Assembly: GCA_031418715.1 (NCBI GenBank)
Contig: JANOJL010000056.1
Span: 1-64,000 of the forward strand
Origin: JANMDU01 sp031418715
GTDB lineage: Bacteria; Pseudomonadota; Gammaproteobacteria; Burkholderiales; Burkholderiaceae_C
Length of the DNA stretch: 64,000 bases
Direction: 5' to 3'
In this document: in pieces, positions 1 through 8,988 of the stretch
How positions within the stretch are numbered: the stretch's first letter is position 1
How the letters are laid out: every line of letters begins with the position of its first letter
Notes under the pieces: generated by a model
Told to the model about the DNA's origin: nothing
Databases searched by the model: none
What the model saw: the letters and a program-made list of their open reading frames with translations, nothing else
Translations under genes and position numbers: made by a program

Positions 1-45
1 CTTTTAATCCGTTTGTCGTGGGTTCGACCCCCGCAGGTCCCACCA
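1..45 (+). tRNA. tRNA-Lys(UUU), 3' part only
   Basis: The window opens inside the anticodon loop. The loop reads CTTTTAA, giving anticodon TTT. It is followed by the 3' anticodon stem, a short variable loop, a T arm (GTGGG stem, TTCGACC loop, CCCGC stem), the acceptor strand AGGTCCC, discriminator A and an encoded CCA at 43-45. The 5' half lies outside the window, so isotype rests on the anticodon alone. A decayed copy of the same 3' half lies at 2953-2995. Confidence 0.85.
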
Positions 46-62
46 AGATATTCAATAAAATC

Positions 63-98
63 AAGAGCTTGCGAGAAATCGCAAGCTCTTTTTTTGTT
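63..98 (+). terminator. Rho-independent terminator after tRNA-Lys
   Basis: A perfect 12-bp stem (63-74 with 79-90, AAGAGCTTGCGA and its complement) carries a GAAA tetraloop and runs into a T tract. It sits 17 bp after the tRNA CCA end, so it should end the tRNA transcript. Confidence 0.9.
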
Positions 99-320
99 TG
101 ATCAATCGCATCAACATTCAAATACGCCGATACACAGCTGCGATTGATACTGCGCCACTTTAGGACACTTTGTCTGACACAGATGTTGCATGTTGGCCTA
201 CAGACAGCTATGCATTTAAAAACTAGCCTTGAAGTTCGGATCTTCTTACCGTCTTGCACAGACGGTTTTGATCAGATGCATGTCCGATGCATCGTTACTT
301 TATAGAAAACTGGTGAATAT

Positions 321-541
321 ATGAAAGCATTAAATTGCACATTTCGTGCTTATGCCCTTGTGGCTGTTTTGCTGAGTCTGAGTGCATGCGCCGGCATGAC
401 GGATCAAGAAAAGGGAACTGCGGTTGGTGCTGGCGTCGGGGCTATTGGCGGCGCAGTGCTTGGTGGCGGTACGCTAGGAACGCTAGGTGGCGCCGCAGTG
501 GGTGGCGTGATGGTCATGAAGTGACCAAGCCCAAGAAGTGA
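321..541 (+). pseudogene. Glycine-zipper lipoprotein with frameshifted C-terminus
   Basis: The open frame 321-524 encodes 67 residues. It has a lipoprotein signal with lipobox LSAC (Cys near residue 23), then a glycine-zipper stretch of GxxxG repeats (about residues 32-63), as in small OsmB-like or 17-kDa-antigen-like envelope lipoproteins. The frame stops after GGVMVMK. The next frame continues GHEVTKPKK to a stop at 539-541, which looks like the natural tail. Adding one base near 509-512 (GTGAT-GGT to GTGATTGGT) would restore GGVIGHEVTKPKK. I infer a one-base deletion that shortens the tail. The truncated form may still be lipidated and inserted. The gene stands alone; 99-320 upstream shows no other gene. 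Confidence 0.6.
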
Positions 542-768
542 CGTGCATTCCACATAATTCATGTCCGAAAGCGGTATGAATGCTGGGGCGTGATATTGCA
601 TTTTATTGTGCAGATCATCCCTGCATTGGCAACTACAAGCCTCAACTTTATGAGGCTACTAACGAGATGTTCTCCTACAAATACCAACCCTACTGACTGA
701 CAGTCTCACTTGCATATACAGCTGATGATCCTTGCTCATTGAAATAAATTCTGCCAAACAGCCTACAA

Positions 769-2778
769 GTGACCAACACAACCTCATCCAATTCAGATGC
801 CGCAGTCCGAGTCCTGCGTTCATTAGAAGCAGATTCACCCATCGCACAGCGCCATCTTCAGCTGATCAAACTGATCGACTGGATACGCGGCGATGGCATC
901 ACGCCGGCTGTTTCAGTACGGCGCGTGGTTGCGCTGCTGGATGTGCTCGACAGTCAGGCAGATTTACGAGACCGTTTCAAAGCCTACTGGGCGGTGCTCA
1001 TAGAAACGATTGATCTGACTACCCTATTGGCAGATTTTGGTTTCTCTTCTCATCCTGCCTTTCTGAGCGAATTCATTGACCGGATCAATCAAAAAATATT
1101 ACCTGCTACACCTGAGACCAGCGACGCCTGCGAATTGTTTCAACTCTCCGTCAATAACAGTTCTGATGCTTCTTGGATCATTGCATTGGACGCATCTACT
1201 CTAGCGCGGTTGCATACATTGACGCACCTGCCATCGAGCGAGCTCAGTTTGAGTATGTGGCAGCACGAGCTAATGGATGCCATCACTTATTGTGCAAGTC
1301 AAGTGCGCGCTATTGGGTTTAGCCCAGAAGTTCGCTTGCGAATGAATAAACCGAGCGTGCAAACGCGTCCTTTTCACGCTATTGCGGCTGATGCAAGTGC
1401 ATTTTGCAGCGCTTTTATAGCAACGCCCCATGACACTCAGAACGCACAGGTGAGTGCCCAGCATCTGCGAGACCGCCTGGAGCTGTGCCGCCAAGTGACT
1501 ACAGAAGTCACCGCTCATCTAGAAGAACATGGTATCTCTGTGAGTTTGGTCTTCAGACTCAGGGAAATGCGCAAGCGCATTGTGCGCATCCGAGAACTGA
1601 TGGATTGCCTGCTCTCTGAATCACCGCTTGCGAGCAGTCAAAAACTCTTGTCTCGGCTTGCAGTGATATCAGTTGACCAACGCAGCATTCGCGCATTGAT
1701 GAAAGACAACTCATCTCTCTTAGCTACCAAAATGTCCCAGCGCAGCGCAGAAGTAGGCGAACACTACATTACGCGCGATACTGCCGCCTACAAAATCATG
1801 CTGGGGAAAGCTGCAGGCGGTGGTGCGATCATATCGCTCACGACACTCATTAAGTTTATGTTGCTGGGTGCTAGCCTATCCATATTTTGGGCAGGTTTTG
1901 TAGCTGGTATCAACTATGCAGTGACCTTTGTCGTTGTTCAGCTTTTGCATTTCACGGTCGCTACCAAGCAACCAGCCATGACTGCACCAGCAATGGCGGC
2001 TAAACTCAAAGACATAGAAACAAATACTGCGCTAGATGAATTTATAGATGAGGTCACCCATTTGGTTCGCTCCCAAATGGCTGCAGTGATTGGCAATTTA
2101 GCCTTGGTCATACCTTGTGTTGTTGGAATCAGCGCACTCATGCAATTGTTCGGTGATACGCCGATACTGAAGCACAAAGATGCGATCTATGTACTCGATT
2201 CGCTGACACTCTGGGGCCCCACGGCGTTGTTCGCAGCGTTGACAGGTGTTCTGTTATTTGCATCAAGCATGATTGCAGGTTGGACAGAAAACTGGTTTGT
2301 ATTGCATCGCCTGAGCTCTGCGATCCGCTACAACCCACGTATTACTTATTGGCTAGGTTCTCGACGCGCCATGCGGTGGTCATACTTTTGGCGTAAGAAT
2401 ATTTCTGGCTTTGCGTCAAACGTCAGCTTGGGATTGATGCTAGGACTCATGCCTGCTTTTGCAAGCTTTTTCGGTTTAGGCTTAGAAGTCAGACACATTA
2501 CTTTATCAGCGGGTCAAGTGGCTGCTGCTGCGGCATCGCTTGGTCTAGAAGTGCTCAGAACGCCTGCATTTTGGTGGTGTTTTATGGCTCTTCCGATTAC
2601 CGGATTTTTGAATATCGCAGTAAGCTTCTACTTCGCATTTCGCGTCGCGCTGTCAGCGCACAACGTCGGCCATGTGGATCGTGCGCGTATTCGTTCGGCA
2701 ATTTGGGAGAGATTCAAAACCAGGCCGCTAGATTATTTTCTACCAGCTAGGAATTCGCATGTGCCTTCCGCCCCCTAG
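769..2778 (+). CDS. Gcr-type site-specific recombinase family membrane protein (SpecificRecomb, PF10136)
   Basis: The 669-residue product starts at GTG. The N-terminal half (about 1-325) looks soluble and helical. It is followed by the family's signature block near residues 330-350 (HYITRDTAAYKIMLGKAAGG), then several hydrophobic helices (about 350-395, 440-465, 480-500, 545-575, 600-630) separated by basic loops. This matches the family named after the gonococcal Gcr protein, usually 640-700 residues in betaproteobacteria. Despite the name I see no serine- or tyrosine-recombinase catalytic motif, so a membrane role is more likely. Base composition is more AT-rich than most neighbours. It is the only large gene between the tRNA-Lys end and its decayed copy. 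Confidence 0.85.
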   Translation: MTNTTSSNSDAAVRVLRSLEADSPIAQRHLQLIKLIDWIRGDGITPAVSVRRVVALLDVLDSQADLRDRFKAYWAVLIETIDLTTLLADFGFSSHPAFLSEFIDRINQKILPATPETSDACELFQLSVNNSSDASWIIALDASTLARLHTLTHLPSSELSLSMWQHELMDAITYCASQVRAIGFSPEVRLRMNKPSVQTRPFHAIAADASAFCSAFIATPHDTQNAQVSAQHLRDRLELCRQVTTEVTAHLEEHGISVSLVFRLREMRKRIVRIRELMDCLLSESPLASSQKLLSRLAVISVDQRSIRALMKDNSSLLATKMSQRSAEVGEHYITRDTAAYKIMLGKAAGGGAIISLTTLIKFMLLGASLSIFWAGFVAGINYAVTFVVVQLLHFTVATKQPAMTAPAMAAKLKDIETNTALDEFIDEVTHLVRSQMAAVIGNLALVIPCVVGISALMQLFGDTPILKHKDAIYVLDSLTLWGPTALFAALTGVLLFASSMIAGWTENWFVLHRLSSAIRYNPRITYWLGSRRAMRWSYFWRKNISGFASNVSLGLMLGLMPAFASFFGLGLEVRHITLSAGQVAAAAASLGLEVLRTPAFWWCFMALPITGFLNIAVSFYFAFRVALSAHNVGHVDRARIRSAIWERFKTRPLDYFLPARNSHVPSAP

Positions 2779-2952
2779 CAAGAATTCAAGCTTTATGCAA
2801 CGTTGGCATCGTGATCGTGCAGTACAAATTTTTGTGCGGCGCAAGTCAACACAGGCTTCGCCGGATTAGTGGGTGCTAAGACTACGCAAAATTAGCGTTT
2901 GCGGAGAAATCATCTCCTTAAGTTGTTGATTTATATAGAGAAAGTAGTAGAC

Positions 2953-2995
2953 ACTTCATCCGTTTGCCGCAGGATCGCCCCCTCAGGTCGCACCT
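2953..2995 (+). pseudogene. Decayed tRNA-Lys 3'-end copy (attR-like)
   Basis: This stretch aligns with the tRNA-Lys 3' half at 2-45. ATCCGTTTG, the CAGGTC acceptor part and a CACC end are kept; T-arm positions have changed and one base is missing, and about three quarters of positions are identical. Similarity begins at the anticodon loop, the usual boundary of tRNA integration sites. A terminator hairpin follows at 3003. It is either an old attR of a lost element or the remains of a tandem tRNA. The 302 bases from 2779 to 3080 hold nothing else I can support. Confidence 0.6.
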
Positions 2996-3002
2996 TAAAT
3001 TT

Positions 3003-3038
3003 GAAAATCCTATTGTGAAATCAACAGGATTTTCTTTT
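3003..3038 (+). terminator. Terminator hairpin behind the tRNA remnant
   Basis: GAAAATCCT (3003-3011) pairs with AGGATTTTC (3026-3034). There is an inner TTG/CAA pairing, and CTTTT follows. It is placed as the tRNA terminator at 63-98 is placed, but its sequence is unrelated. That fits the original terminator having been displaced from the tRNA gene. Confidence 0.75.
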
Positions 3039-3080
3039 AACGGCTCCAAAAATCCCTTTCATTTCTGGCAAGCTTGCTTC

Positions 3081-4064
3081 ATGAGCCAGATTTCCGCGCA
3101 CCCGCCCCGCACTGATGTGATTTGCATCGGCGGCATCAACATGGATCGCAAACTCAAAGCCTTACAGCCATTGTTGGATGCCAGCTCCAATCCCTGCATC
3201 GCACTTGAATCTCCCGGCGGTGTGGCTCGCAATGTGGCGGAGAATTTGGCGCGGCTTGGGCTGCGCACGCAGCTCTTGGGCGCTTTGGGTGCAGACAGCA
3301 CAGCACAAACGATTTTGAATCACTTACACTCGCTCGGCGTGGACACCAGCGCATGCCACGTTGACGCGCAAGGCAATACCGGCAGCTACACAGCGGTGCT
3401 TGATGCGCAAGGTCAGATGATCATCGGCATGGCAGATATGGCCATCACGGAGCAGCTCACGCCTGAGGCGCTCCTGAATACCGGTCTTGCTTCATCCGAT
3501 CAAGGAGCGCGGCTTTGGATGGCCGACATGAATGTGCCAGAGGCCAGCCTCAAATGGTTGGCGCAGCATGCTCGCGAGCAACAGCGCAGGCTGGTGATGC
3601 TGGCCGTCTCTGAGCCCAAGATGGAGCGTTTGCCGCACGATTTGCAAGGTGTCGACACACTCGTGCTCAACCGAGGCGAGTTGGCCGCGTGGCGAGACTG
3701 GTTTGACGCAGTAACCAGCGCGAGCGAGAGAGCGATCACGCTGGCTGAAGCAGGGGTCTTGTTTGCCAAGCTTCATCACTCAGGCTTGCAGCGCCTGGTT
3801 GTGACGCTGGGTGAAGCCGGCCTGGTCTGCATGGAAACCGGGCAAGCACAGCCAATGCACCTGCGCCCTGAATTGCCGCGCACCATGCAGGTGACCGATG
3901 TGAGCGGTGCGGGTGATGCCCTGTGCGCTGGCCTGTGCGCGAGTTATTTGCGCTATCCTGAAGATGCGCTGCCTCAGCATGCCAAGCGAGCGATGAAATT
4001 GGCCGTGCTCACAGTGCAATCTGAGCAAACCGTGAGCCCCGCCATCACACCTGATTTGATTTGA
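3081..4064 (+). CDS. psuK: Pseudouridine kinase, PfkB family
   Basis: This 327-residue PfkB-type sugar kinase would phosphorylate pseudouridine to pseudouridine 5'-phosphate. The N-terminal strand is followed by the substrate-binding GGVARNVAENLARLG (about 46-60). The C-terminal PfkB signature DVSGAGDALCAGL (about 272-284) has the catalytic Asp in GAGD. The open frame reaches back to 2964, but that extension runs through the tRNA remnant's terminator hairpin, so I use the ATG at 3081. The next gene, psuG, starts 7 bp after its stop. That pairing makes pseudouridine kinase much more likely than ribokinase or fructokinase. Confidence 0.88.
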   Translation: MSQISAHPPRTDVICIGGINMDRKLKALQPLLDASSNPCIALESPGGVARNVAENLARLGLRTQLLGALGADSTAQTILNHLHSLGVDTSACHVDAQGNTGSYTAVLDAQGQMIIGMADMAITEQLTPEALLNTGLASSDQGARLWMADMNVPEASLKWLAQHAREQQRRLVMLAVSEPKMERLPHDLQGVDTLVLNRGELAAWRDWFDAVTSASERAITLAEAGVLFAKLHHSGLQRLVVTLGEAGLVCMETGQAQPMHLRPELPRTMQVTDVSGAGDALCAGLCASYLRYPEDALPQHAKRAMKLAVLTVQSEQTVSPAITPDLI

Positions 4065-4071
4065 GAAATAC

Positions 4072-5001
4072 ATGCCCCATCCTGACGCATTGCCCCATCT
4101 GAACATACACCCCGAGGTCTCGGAGGCGCTTGCGCAAGGCTTGCCCGTCGTCGCGCTCGAATCCACCATCATTGCGCATGGCATGCCTTATCCGCAGAAT
4201 GTGACAACCGCTCTAGAGGTGGAAGCTGTGATTCGATCTCATGGCGCTGTGCCTGCGACGATTGCTGTACTGGAAGGCAAAATTTGCGTGGGACTAAACC
4301 ACGAGCAGATTGAAGTGCTAGGCAGTACCAAAGATGTCATGAAGCTCAGCCGCCGCGATCTTCCTTATGCTGTGGCCAGCGGCGAACCTGGCGCGACCAC
4401 CGTGGCCGCCACCATGATTTGCGCTGAGATTGCAGGAATTGAAGTCTTCGTCACAGGGGGTATCGGCGGTGTGCATCGCGGCGCAGCGACGAGCTTTGAT
4501 ATTTCTGCTGATTTGAAAGAGCTTGCGCAGACCAGCGTGGCCGTGGTCTGCGCTGGTGCGAAATCTATTTTGGATTTGCCGCTGACTCTAGAATATTTGG
4601 AGACGCATGGCGTGCCTTTGGTCAGCGTCGGGCAGACGAATTTTGCGGCGTTCTTCAGCCGAGACAGTGGTTTGAAAGCTGATTTTCGTATCGACGAAGC
4701 AGCGGAACAAGCCCGATTCATCCGCACCAAATGGCAGCTTGGCATGCAAGGCAGCGTGGTGATCAGCAATCCTGTACCCCATGAGAGCGAAATCCCTGTG
4801 CTTGAGATCAACGCGATCATCGCCCAAGCCCTGCAAGATGCCAATTCTCAAGGCATCGAAGGCAAAGCCACCACGCCCTTCCTGCTCAAGCGTATCAACG
4901 AACTCACCTTAGGCAAAAGCCTCATCACCAATATTGCTTTGGTGAAAAACAATGCGCGTGTGGGGGCGCTGTTGGCGGTGGCGCTGTCGAAGAACCGCTA
5001 A
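4072..5001 (+). CDS. psuG: Pseudouridine-5'-phosphate glycosidase
   Basis: At 309 residues this is full length for the PsuG family. The enzyme splits the C-glycosidic bond of pseudouridine 5'-phosphate to uracil and ribose 5-phosphate, completing the breakdown begun by the kinase upstream. Family hallmarks are ALESTIIAHGMPYPQN near residues 28-43, the Lys of the EGKICVGL block, VFVTGGIGGVHRGA (about 125-138), and the C-terminal GKSLITNIALVKNNA. The 7-bp gap to psuK indicates one transcript. Confidence 0.93.
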   Translation: MPHPDALPHLNIHPEVSEALAQGLPVVALESTIIAHGMPYPQNVTTALEVEAVIRSHGAVPATIAVLEGKICVGLNHEQIEVLGSTKDVMKLSRRDLPYAVASGEPGATTVAATMICAEIAGIEVFVTGGIGGVHRGAATSFDISADLKELAQTSVAVVCAGAKSILDLPLTLEYLETHGVPLVSVGQTNFAAFFSRDSGLKADFRIDEAAEQARFIRTKWQLGMQGSVVISNPVPHESEIPVLEINAIIAQALQDANSQGIEGKATTPFLLKRINELTLGKSLITNIALVKNNARVGALLAVALSKNR

Positions 5002-5064
5002 AACGCAATCTTAGGAGGCGTTGAGTACGAATTCCCTCGAAGCGCCCCGGTAAAATCGAGGGTT

Positions 5065-8000
5065 ATGACCACTGAAATCTCCAAACCTGCCCAACCCGGC
5101 TTAGAAGCCCTCGCCAAATCTTTCGATCCCAAGCCCATTGAATCCGTTTGGGGGCCAGCATGGGAGCAGCGCGGCTACGGGCAAGCAGGCTCGCGCGGTA
5201 CGGGTCAGGCGAGTAGTGAGGCGGCTGCCAATGGCGAAAACTTTTCTATTCAATTGCCTCCGCCCAACGTCACGGGCACGCTGCACATGGGGCATGCGTT
5301 TAACCAAACCATCATGGATTCGCTCACGCGCTATCACCGCATGAAGGGCTTTAACACCGCATGGATTCCGGGTACGGATCATGCAGGCATTGCCACGCAA
5401 ATCGTGGTGGAGCGGCAGTTGCAAGACAAGGGGCAGACGCGGCATACGCTGGGCGCGACTCCGTCGGAAGCTCGTAAGAATTTCGTCGCCCGCGTTTGGG
5501 ATTGGAAAGAAGAATCGGGCAACACCATCACCACGCAAATGCGCCGCATGGGCGCGAGCGTGGATTGGAGCCGCGAATACTTCACGATGGATGACAAGCT
5601 CTCCAAAGTCGTCACTGAAACCTTCGTTCGGCTCTTTGAAGAAGGCTTGATTTATCGTGGCAAGCGCTTGGTGAATTGGGATCCGGTGCTCAAATCGGCA
5701 GTGAGTGATTTGGAAGTGGAAAGCCAAGAGGCAGATGGCAAGATGCACTACATCTTGTACCCGTTCAGCGCAGGCGAGCAGGAAATTGGCGCTACCGAAA
5801 CTGAAGCCGCACACATGGCGCGTGGCCTACAAATTGCCACCACCCGCCCTGAGACGATGCTGGCCGATGGTGCGCTTTGCGTGCATCCTGAAGACGCACG
5901 CTACAAGCATTTGGTGGGTAAGATGGTTGATCTGCCCCTGTGTAACCGCTCCATTCCCATCATTGCCGATGATTTTGTGGATCGCAATTTCGGCTCCGGC
6001 TGCGTGAAGATCACTGGCGCGCATGACTTTAACGACTACGCTTGCTCGCAGCGCCACAACCTGCCACTCATCACGATCTTCACGCTGGATGCGAAGATCA
6101 ACGAAAACGGCCCCGTCGCGTATCAAGGCATGGATCGCTTCGTTGCTCGCAAAGCCGTGATCAAGGATTTAGAGACGCAAGGCTTTTTGATCGAGATCAA
6201 ACCGCACAAACTCATGCTGCCGATTTGTGCGCGGACTGGCCAAGTGGTCGAGCCCATGCTCACGGACCAATGGTTCGTTGCGATGAAAAAGCAGCCAGCA
6301 GCCGGCGTATCTATTGCGCAAGGCGCTATCAATGCCGTAGCAAGCGGGCAGGTCAAATTCGTACCCGAGCAATGGGTGAACACCTACAACCAATGGATGA
6401 ACAACATCCAAGACTGGTGCATTTCGCGCCAACTCTGGTGGGGTCATCAAATTCCGGCTTGGTATGACGAAGACGGCAACGTGATCGTGGCGCGCAATGA
6501 AACCGATGCGCAAGCTAAGGCTCCTGGCAAAACTTTGAAGCGCGATGAAGACGTGCTCGACACTTGGTATTCCTCTGCGCTTGTGCCTTTCAGCACGATG
6601 AATTGGCCTGAGCAAACCGATGCAGCGACAGACGATTACAACCTCTATCTGCCATCCTCCACCCTCGTCACGGGCTACGACATCATCTTCTTTTGGGTTG
6701 CCCGCATGATCATGATGACGCAGCACTTCACAGGCCGCGTACCTTTCAAGCATGTGTATATCCACGGCCTCGTGCGCGATTCGCAGGGCAAGAAGATGAG
6801 CAAATCGGAAGGCAATGTGCTCGATCCGGTGGATTTGATCGACGGCATCGAACTTGCACCTTTATTAGACAAACGAACGACAGGTTTACGCAAACCAGAA
6901 ACCGCGCCACAAGTGCGTAAAAATACCGAAAAAGAATTCCCCGAAGGCATTCCCGGCTACGGTGCAGATGCACTGCGCTTCACCTTTGCTGCGCTTGCAT
7001 CCCTAGGCCGCAATATCAACTTCGACAGCAAGCGCTGCGAGGGCTACCGCAATTTCTGCAACAAGCTCTGGAACGCTACTCGCTTCGTGCTGATGAATTG
7101 CGAAGGCTATGACTGCGGCTTGAAGGATCACACCAAAGAGCAATGCAGTCCTGCACAACTTGACGCCGACGGCCGCGTCGTCAAGGCGGCTGGCGAATTT
7201 CATGGCTATCTGGCTTTCAGCCAAGCAGATCGTTGGATTTCATCGATCTTGCAAAAGGTGGAAGCCGATGTGGCACAAGGCTTTGCTGATTACCGCCTCG
7301 ACAACGTAGCCAACACGATCTATGACTTCGTGTGGAATGAGTTCTGCGATTGGTATTTGGAAATTGCCAAAGTGCAAATCCAAGGCACCGAAGGCCAGCA
7401 ACGCGAAGAACTGGAAGCCGCCCGCAGGGCGACGCGCCGTACGCTGATCCGCACCTTAGAAGCCATCCTGCGTCTCGCGCACCCGATCATTCCGTTCATC
7501 ACCGAAGAGCTATGGCAGAAAGTCGCTCCCGTTGCTGGTTTGAAAGGTGAATCAGTCGCCATTGCACGCTACCCACAAGCGCAGCCCGAAAAGATCGACC
7601 CAGCAGCTATCGCCCATGTCGCCAAGCTCAAATCCATCGTGGACGCTTGCCGCAATCTGCGCGGCGAAATGAACGTGAGCCCTGCACAACGCCTGCCCAT
7701 GCTCGTCTCTGGCGATGCAGAATTCATCTCGTCGAATGCTGCTGTGCTCAAAGCCTTGGCAAAATTGTCTGATGTCAAAACCTTCGCCACCGAAGCTGAG
7801 TGGGCGCAGGCCAGCGGCGCTTCGCCCACAGCAGTGGTTGGTGAGGCAAGAATGTCGATCTTCGTGGAAGTCGATGTCGTTGCAGAAAAAGCCCGCTTGA
7901 CCAAAGAGATCACACGACTTGATGCAGAAGTGATCAAGGTCAACACCAAGCTGAGTAACGAAACCTTCGTCGCCAAAGCCCCAGCTGCCGTGCTCGATCA

Positions 8001-8073
8001 AGAGCGCAAGCGCTTAAGCGATTTTTCTGCGACTTTGGAGAAATTGCGCGAGCAGGTGAAGCGGCTAGGCTGA
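5065..8073 (+). CDS. valS: Valine--tRNA ligase
   Basis: This is a 1002-residue class I aminoacyl-tRNA synthetase that charges tRNA-Val in the cytoplasm. It shows the HIGH-type motif PPNVTGTLHMGHAF (about 66-80), the editing (CP1) domain with TTRPETMLADGA (about 260), the KMSKS motif GKKMSKSEG (about 574-582), an anticodon-binding domain, and the C-terminal coiled-coil arm typical of ValRS (about 930-1002). The acidic/basic insert after DLIDGIEL (about 595-630) fits betaproteobacterial ValRS as I recall it. A TAAAAT -10-like box lies at 5051-5056, a few bases before the ATG; I could not find a convincing -35. Confidence 0.97.
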   Translation: MTTEISKPAQPGLEALAKSFDPKPIESVWGPAWEQRGYGQAGSRGTGQASSEAAANGENFSIQLPPPNVTGTLHMGHAFNQTIMDSLTRYHRMKGFNTAWIPGTDHAGIATQIVVERQLQDKGQTRHTLGATPSEARKNFVARVWDWKEESGNTITTQMRRMGASVDWSREYFTMDDKLSKVVTETFVRLFEEGLIYRGKRLVNWDPVLKSAVSDLEVESQEADGKMHYILYPFSAGEQEIGATETEAAHMARGLQIATTRPETMLADGALCVHPEDARYKHLVGKMVDLPLCNRSIPIIADDFVDRNFGSGCVKITGAHDFNDYACSQRHNLPLITIFTLDAKINENGPVAYQGMDRFVARKAVIKDLETQGFLIEIKPHKLMLPICARTGQVVEPMLTDQWFVAMKKQPAAGVSIAQGAINAVASGQVKFVPEQWVNTYNQWMNNIQDWCISRQLWWGHQIPAWYDEDGNVIVARNETDAQAKAPGKTLKRDEDVLDTWYSSALVPFSTMNWPEQTDAATDDYNLYLPSSTLVTGYDIIFFWVARMIMMTQHFTGRVPFKHVYIHGLVRDSQGKKMSKSEGNVLDPVDLIDGIELAPLLDKRTTGLRKPETAPQVRKNTEKEFPEGIPGYGADALRFTFAALASLGRNINFDSKRCEGYRNFCNKLWNATRFVLMNCEGYDCGLKDHTKEQCSPAQLDADGRVVKAAGEFHGYLAFSQADRWISSILQKVEADVAQGFADYRLDNVANTIYDFVWNEFCDWYLEIAKVQIQGTEGQQREELEAARRATRRTLIRTLEAILRLAHPIIPFITEELWQKVAPVAGLKGESVAIARYPQAQPEKIDPAAIAHVAKLKSIVDACRNLRGEMNVSPAQRLPMLVSGDAEFISSNAAVLKALAKLSDVKTFATEAEWAQASGASPTAVVGEARMSIFVEVDVVAEKARLTKEITRLDAEVIKVNTKLSNETFVAKAPAAVLDQERKRLSDFSATLEKLREQVKRLG

Positions 8074-8088
8074 GCCAAGCCGGCTATC

Positions 8089-8153
8089 GCTATCAAAAAA
8101 ATAGCTAGCCGCGCAGATTCTGCAACGGCTAGCCATCGATTTAGCTTAAAAAA
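8089..8153 (+). repeat. Dispersed 65-bp repeat, copy 1 (intergenic)
   Basis: This copy follows the family layout GCTATnAAnnnAATAGC, about 25 bases, TAACGG(G/C)TAG, then TTTAGCTT(G/A)AAAAA. It is one of the more divergent copies. It has gained a strong inner hairpin (GCTAGCCG at 8104-8111 with CGGCTAGC at 8126-8133). It lies between the convergent ends of valS and the tusA-like gene, so it may act as a two-way terminator. Confidence 0.7.
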
Positions 8154-8159
8154 TGCTTT

Positions 8160-8387
8160 TCAGCGCCTGCGCATCACGTGGATGAAATCAGCGCCGATGG
8201 TCTGCTGCTCCACCAGTTCATTGCCGGTTTGCTTAGCAAACGCCTGAAAATCGCGCACCGAGCCGGGATCGGTGGCGGTGATCTTGAGCATTTGACCACT
8301 GACCATGTCTGTCAAAGCCTTCTTCGCCTTGAGAATGGGCAGTGGGCAATTCAGGCCACGGGTGTCGAGTTCTTTGTCGATGTTCAT
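8160..8387 (-). CDS. TusA-family sulfurtransferase
   Basis: A 75-residue protein of the TusA/YeeD/SirA fold, with the CPxP motif in RGLNCPLPILKAKKAL. Cys14 is the expected persulfide carrier. Family members relay sulfur for tRNA thiolation, molybdenum cofactor or other sulfur chemistry. The gene is short and single, ends facing valS, and has no tus or dsr partners nearby. A cofactor role would fit the molybdo/tungsto-enzyme encoded further on, but that is only inference. Confidence 0.88.
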   Translation of the reverse strand: MNIDKELDTRGLNCPLPILKAKKALTDMVSGQMLKITATDPGSVRDFQAFAKQTGNELVEQQTIGADFIHVMRRR

Positions 8388-8455
8388 AATGAATTTAAAT
8401 GGGGTCAGATCACAATTAATTTGGCATCACTGGTTGCACTGGCTGCGAGGCTGCA

Positions 8456-8986
8456 TTATCGCTTGCCCCATTCTACAAACTCTGGCTCAATGCCTTTGAC
8501 CTTTTTGAGCCACTCGGCCAGCGCAAAGCCTGTGCCAGCAGGCCAGCAAAGCACATCGCCATAGCCAAACAGTTTGTATTCGGCCAACTCAGGCGACAAA
8601 ATCACTTCGCCATGCGCGACCACGTGATACGCGATGATGACTTGGTTCATGCGCTGAAAGTCATATACACCCACGAGATTGACTTCACTGCAATCGAGAT
8701 TCGTCTCTTCCTTGACCTCCCGCGCGATGCCACCTTGCGGCGACTCGCCGGCCTCCATGAAGCCCGTGATCAATGCAAACATCTTGCCTTGCCAAGCAGC
8801 ATTGCGAGCGAGCAAAATTTGGCCTTTGTATTCCACAATCGCCGCGAGCACGGGCGTGGGATTGTTCCAATGTGTGAAATCGCAAGTGGGGCAGCGCAGG
8901 CGCTCTTTTTCACCGCCATCCTCCATCTGGGTGCTCAGAGCGAGCGGTGTTGCACATTGCGGACAGTATTGAAAGGAAGAACTCAT
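8456..8986 (-). CDS. NUDIX hydrolase with N-terminal zinc ribbon
   Basis: This 176-residue protein begins with a four-cysteine zinc ribbon (Cys8, Cys11, Cys32, Cys35). The NUDIX domain follows, with box GFMEAGESPQGGIAREVKEE (about 71-90). The box departs from consensus after REVKEE, with TNL where xGU is expected. The layout resembles NADH/NAD-cap pyrophosphatases (NudC-like) but is shorter, so the substrate is uncertain. A dispersed repeat (8989-9053) fills almost all of the gap to cysM upstream. Confidence 0.85.
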   Translation of the reverse strand: MSSSFQYCPQCATPLALSTQMEDGGEKERLRCPTCDFTHWNNPTPVLAAIVEYKGQILLARNAAWQGKMFALITGFMEAGESPQGGIAREVKEETNLDCSEVNLVGVYDFQRMNQVIIAYHVVAHGEVILSPELAEYKLFGYGDVLCWPAGTGFALAEWLKKVKGIEPEFVEWGKR

Positions 8987-8988
8987 AC

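Noticed and set aside
638..657. AGCCTCA/TGAGGCT hairpin as a terminator after the lipoprotein gene
   Set aside because: No T tract follows and the stem is only seven pairs.
769..2778. The Gcr-type protein as the integrase of a relic element
   Set aside because: It has membrane helices and no serine- or tyrosine-recombinase catalytic motif; the family name is historical.
5021..5056. TTGAGT and TAAAAT before valS as a complete sigma-70 promoter
   Set aside because: The gap is 24 bp, too long; only the -10-like box is kept as a remark.
5101..5814. 237-codon minus-strand frame opposite valS
   Set aside because: It is the mirror of a highly conserved coding sequence and has no domain or ribosome binding site.
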